64,000 nt of DNA from Anaerolineae bacterium (GTDB lineage Bacteria; Chloroflexota; Anaerolineae; Aggregatilineales; Phototrophicaceae): contig JAJEBE010000049.1 in the NCBI GenBank assembly GCA_022822545.1, positions 1-64,000 of the forward strand. The letters are read 5' to 3'. Positions 62,432 to 64,000 of the stretch are shown piece by piece (positions within the stretch are counted from its first letter, which is position 1; every line of letters begins with the position of its first letter). The translations under genes and the position numbers were made by a program. The notes beneath the pieces are model-generated. The model saw only the letters and a program-made list of their open reading frames with translations. It ran no database searches and was not told the DNA's origin.

Positions 62432-64000
62432 ATGTCCAAGACCAATCCGGGCTTTGATCTCAACAGAGTGCGCAATATCGGAATCATCGCGCACATTGAC
62501 GCCGGCAAGACAACCGTCACCGAGCGGGTTCTCTATTACACCGGAATGGTGCACAAGATCGGCGAAACTCACGAGGGTTCGGCGACGACGGATTATATGG
62601 AGCAGGAGCGGGAGCGCGGTATCACGATTACATCGGCCGCGGTCACGGCGAGTTGGGATGATCATCAGATCAACATCATTGACACGCCGGGCCATGTGGA
62701 TTTCACGGCCGAAGTGCAGCGCAGTTTGCGCGTGCTGGATGGCGGCGTGACTGTGTTTGACAGCGTTGCCGGTGTCGAGCCGCAATCGGAAACAGTTTGG
62801 CGGCAGGCGTCGCAATACAATGTTCCTCGGATGTGTTTTGTCAATAAGATGGATCGTATCGGCGCCGATTTCGACCGCTGCGTCACTATGATGATTGATC
62901 GTTTGAAGGCGAATCCCGTCGTGATTCAAGTGCCGTATGGCAGTGGCGAGAACTTCGAAGGCATCATCGATCTGCTGAAGATGGAGTTGATCACTTACGG
63001 CAACGACGAAGGCACGGATATCAATTATCATACGATTCCCGAGAGTCACAGGGAAATGGCGGAAACGCGCCGTGGCGAGATGATCGAAAAGATCGTCGAG
63101 CACGATGAGTACTTAATGATGAAATTCCTCGAAGAAGAGGAGATCACTGACGAGGAGATTCTTGCCGGTTTGCGCGCCGGCACGATATCGGGCGCGTTGC
63201 ACCCGGTTATGTGCGGCTCGGCGCTGAAGAACAAAGGTGTGCAAGCGCTTTTGAATATGGTTGTGGCTTTGCTGCCATCGCCGCTGGATATCCCGCCGGT
63301 TAAGGGCGAGCGGCCGAAAGACGGGGTGGAACTGCTTCGCCGCGCCGATGACGAGGAACCCTTGGCGGCGTTGGTCTTCAAGATCGTCTCCGATCCTTAT
63401 GGCAGGTTGGCGTTCACCCGTGTTTATTCCGGCGTTCTCAAAGCGGGCACGATGGTGGTAAACACGGCCAACGGTCAGCGCGAGCGCATAGGCCGAATCG
63501 TACGCATGTTTGCCGACCGGCGCGAAGATGTCAAAGAGGTGCACGCGGGCGATATCGCGGCGGTTATCGGCATGAAGGAAACTTTCACCGGCGATACCTT
63601 GAGCGCGCCGAACCAGCCGATCCTGCTCGAGAATATCTCATTCCCCGATCCGGTGGTTGAGGTCGCAATCGAGCCAAACACCAAAGCCGATCAAGACAGG
63701 ATGGGTATCGGTTTGCGGAAACTGGCGGAAGAAGACCCGACCTTTCAGATCGAGGTAGACGACCAGTTGGGTCAGACCAAGATCAAGGGCATGGGCGAGT
63801 TGCACCTGGAAGTTTTGGTGGACCGCCTGATGCGAGAATACGGTGTTGAAGCCAGAGTCGGCCGGCCGCGGGTTGCTTACCGTGAAACGATCACTCGAAC
63901 CGTGGAGATCGATACGACCTTCAGGCGGCAGACGGGCGGCGCGGGTCAGTATGCCCGCGTTACGATTCGCTTCGAGCCGATACCGGAAGAAGAGAAGGAT
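62432..64000 (+). CDS. fusA: Elongation factor G (partial, runs off the window)
   Basis: 523 codons to the window edge, no stop; absent from the track for that reason. EF-G moves tRNAs and mRNA after peptide bond formation. G domain: [20 protein letters not shown] (G1), RGITIT (switch/G2), DTPGHVDF (G3), VNKMDR (G4) and a GSAL-type G5. Domain II (~300-390) and the start of III-IV ([25 protein letters not shown]) follow. ATG 62432 fits the family N-terminus; ATG 62425 is out of frame. Confidence 0.97.
   Translation, partial: MSKTNPGFDLNRVRNIGIIAHIDAGKTTVTERVLYYTGMVHKIGETHEGSATTDYMEQERERGITITSAAVTASWDDHQINIIDTPGHVDFTAEVQRSLRVLDGGVTVFDSVAGVEPQSETVWRQASQYNVPRMCFVNKMDRIGADFDRCVTMMIDRLKANPVVIQVPYGSGENFEGIIDLLKMELITYGNDEGTDINYHTIPESHREMAETRRGEMIEKIVEHDEYLMMKFLEEEEITDEEILAGLRAGTISGALHPVMCGSALKNKGVQALLNMVVALLPSPLDIPPVKGERPKDGVELLRRADDEEPLAALVFKIVSDPYGRLAFTRVYSGVLKAGTMVVNTANGQRERIGRIVRMFADRREDVKEVHAGDIAAVIGMKETFTGDTLSAPNQPILLENISFPDPVVEVAIEPNTKADQDRMGIGLRKLAEEDPTFQIEVDDQLGQTKIKGMGELHLEVLVDRLMREYGVEARVGRPRVAYRETITRTVEIDTTFRRQTGGAGQYARVTIRFEPIPEEEKD

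Overview
This 64 kb window reads as one contiguous, gene-dense stretch (moderately GC-rich, roughly 90% coding) of a bacterial chromosome. It carries single-copy housekeeping genes and no phage, insertion sequence, CRISPR array, rRNA or tRNA that I can recognise. The mix suggests a Chloroflexota (Anaerolineae-like) bacterium: a one-chain glycyl-tRNA synthetase, a GldF-GldG-type fusion, a phytanoyl-CoA dioxygenase-like protein, an rpoB without rpoC beside it, and a 14-subunit complex I operon with unusual insertions. That assignment is inference, not a database result.

Layout. 0-4.1 kb: the end of an ABC ATPase, a permease/auxiliary-domain fusion and a DUF4340 protein (one transport operon, closed by a terminator). 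4.2-13.1 kb: glyQS, dnaG, rpoD, endonuclease V and a TPR protein, all on +. 13.1-15.9 kb (-): an M19 dipeptidase-like protein that has lost metal ligands, a small membrane protein and a GT4 glycosyltransferase. 16.7-19.2 kb: an ABC-F ATPase converging on a methyltransferase. 19.2-23.8 kb: rpoB with its own promoter, a palindrome at the start site and a terminator. 24.0-41.2 kb: nuoABCDEFGHIJKLMN with a small TPR-like gene between nuoF and nuoG. 41.3-46.2 kb: an EamA transporter, a small membrane protein, a PhyH-like dioxygenase, a YbaK deacylase and a membrane glycosyltransferase. 46.2-49.7 kb (-): mfd. 49.7-50.8 kb: a 1 kb gene-free, repeat-bearing gap. 50.8-57.3 kb (-): a serine hydrolase, peptidyl-tRNA hydrolase fused to TPRs, a nitrilase-family hydrolase, an ABC exporter, a STAS-like protein and a lipoprotein. 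58.0-61.0 kb (+): an FAD oxidoreductase, an alpha/beta hydrolase and an acyl-CoA dehydrogenase. 61.2-64 kb: a str-type operon rpsL-rpsG-fusA (fusA runs off the end).

How it works together. Replication, transcription, repair and translation genes (dnaG, rpoD, rpoB, mfd, glyQS, pth, rpsL, rpsG, fusA) are interleaved with one large respiratory operon. Complex I has the complete NuoE/F/G NADH-oxidising arm. Several of its membrane subunits carry extra material on the predicted outer face: a tandem beta-domain insert in NuoJ, an acidic/His-rich loop in NuoL, an added N-terminal helix with a two-Cys loop in NuoH, and a longer loop in NuoM. NuoL also has a predicted cytoplasmic His-rich loop.

The most unusual items are the NuoJ insert and the wider complex I elaboration, the Pth-TPR fusion, the probably inactive M19 protein, a large RpoB insertion, and a MITE-like inverted repeat present upstream of both rpoB and rpsL. 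Nearly all the remaining long ORFs in the track are antisense or out-of-frame shadows of these genes.
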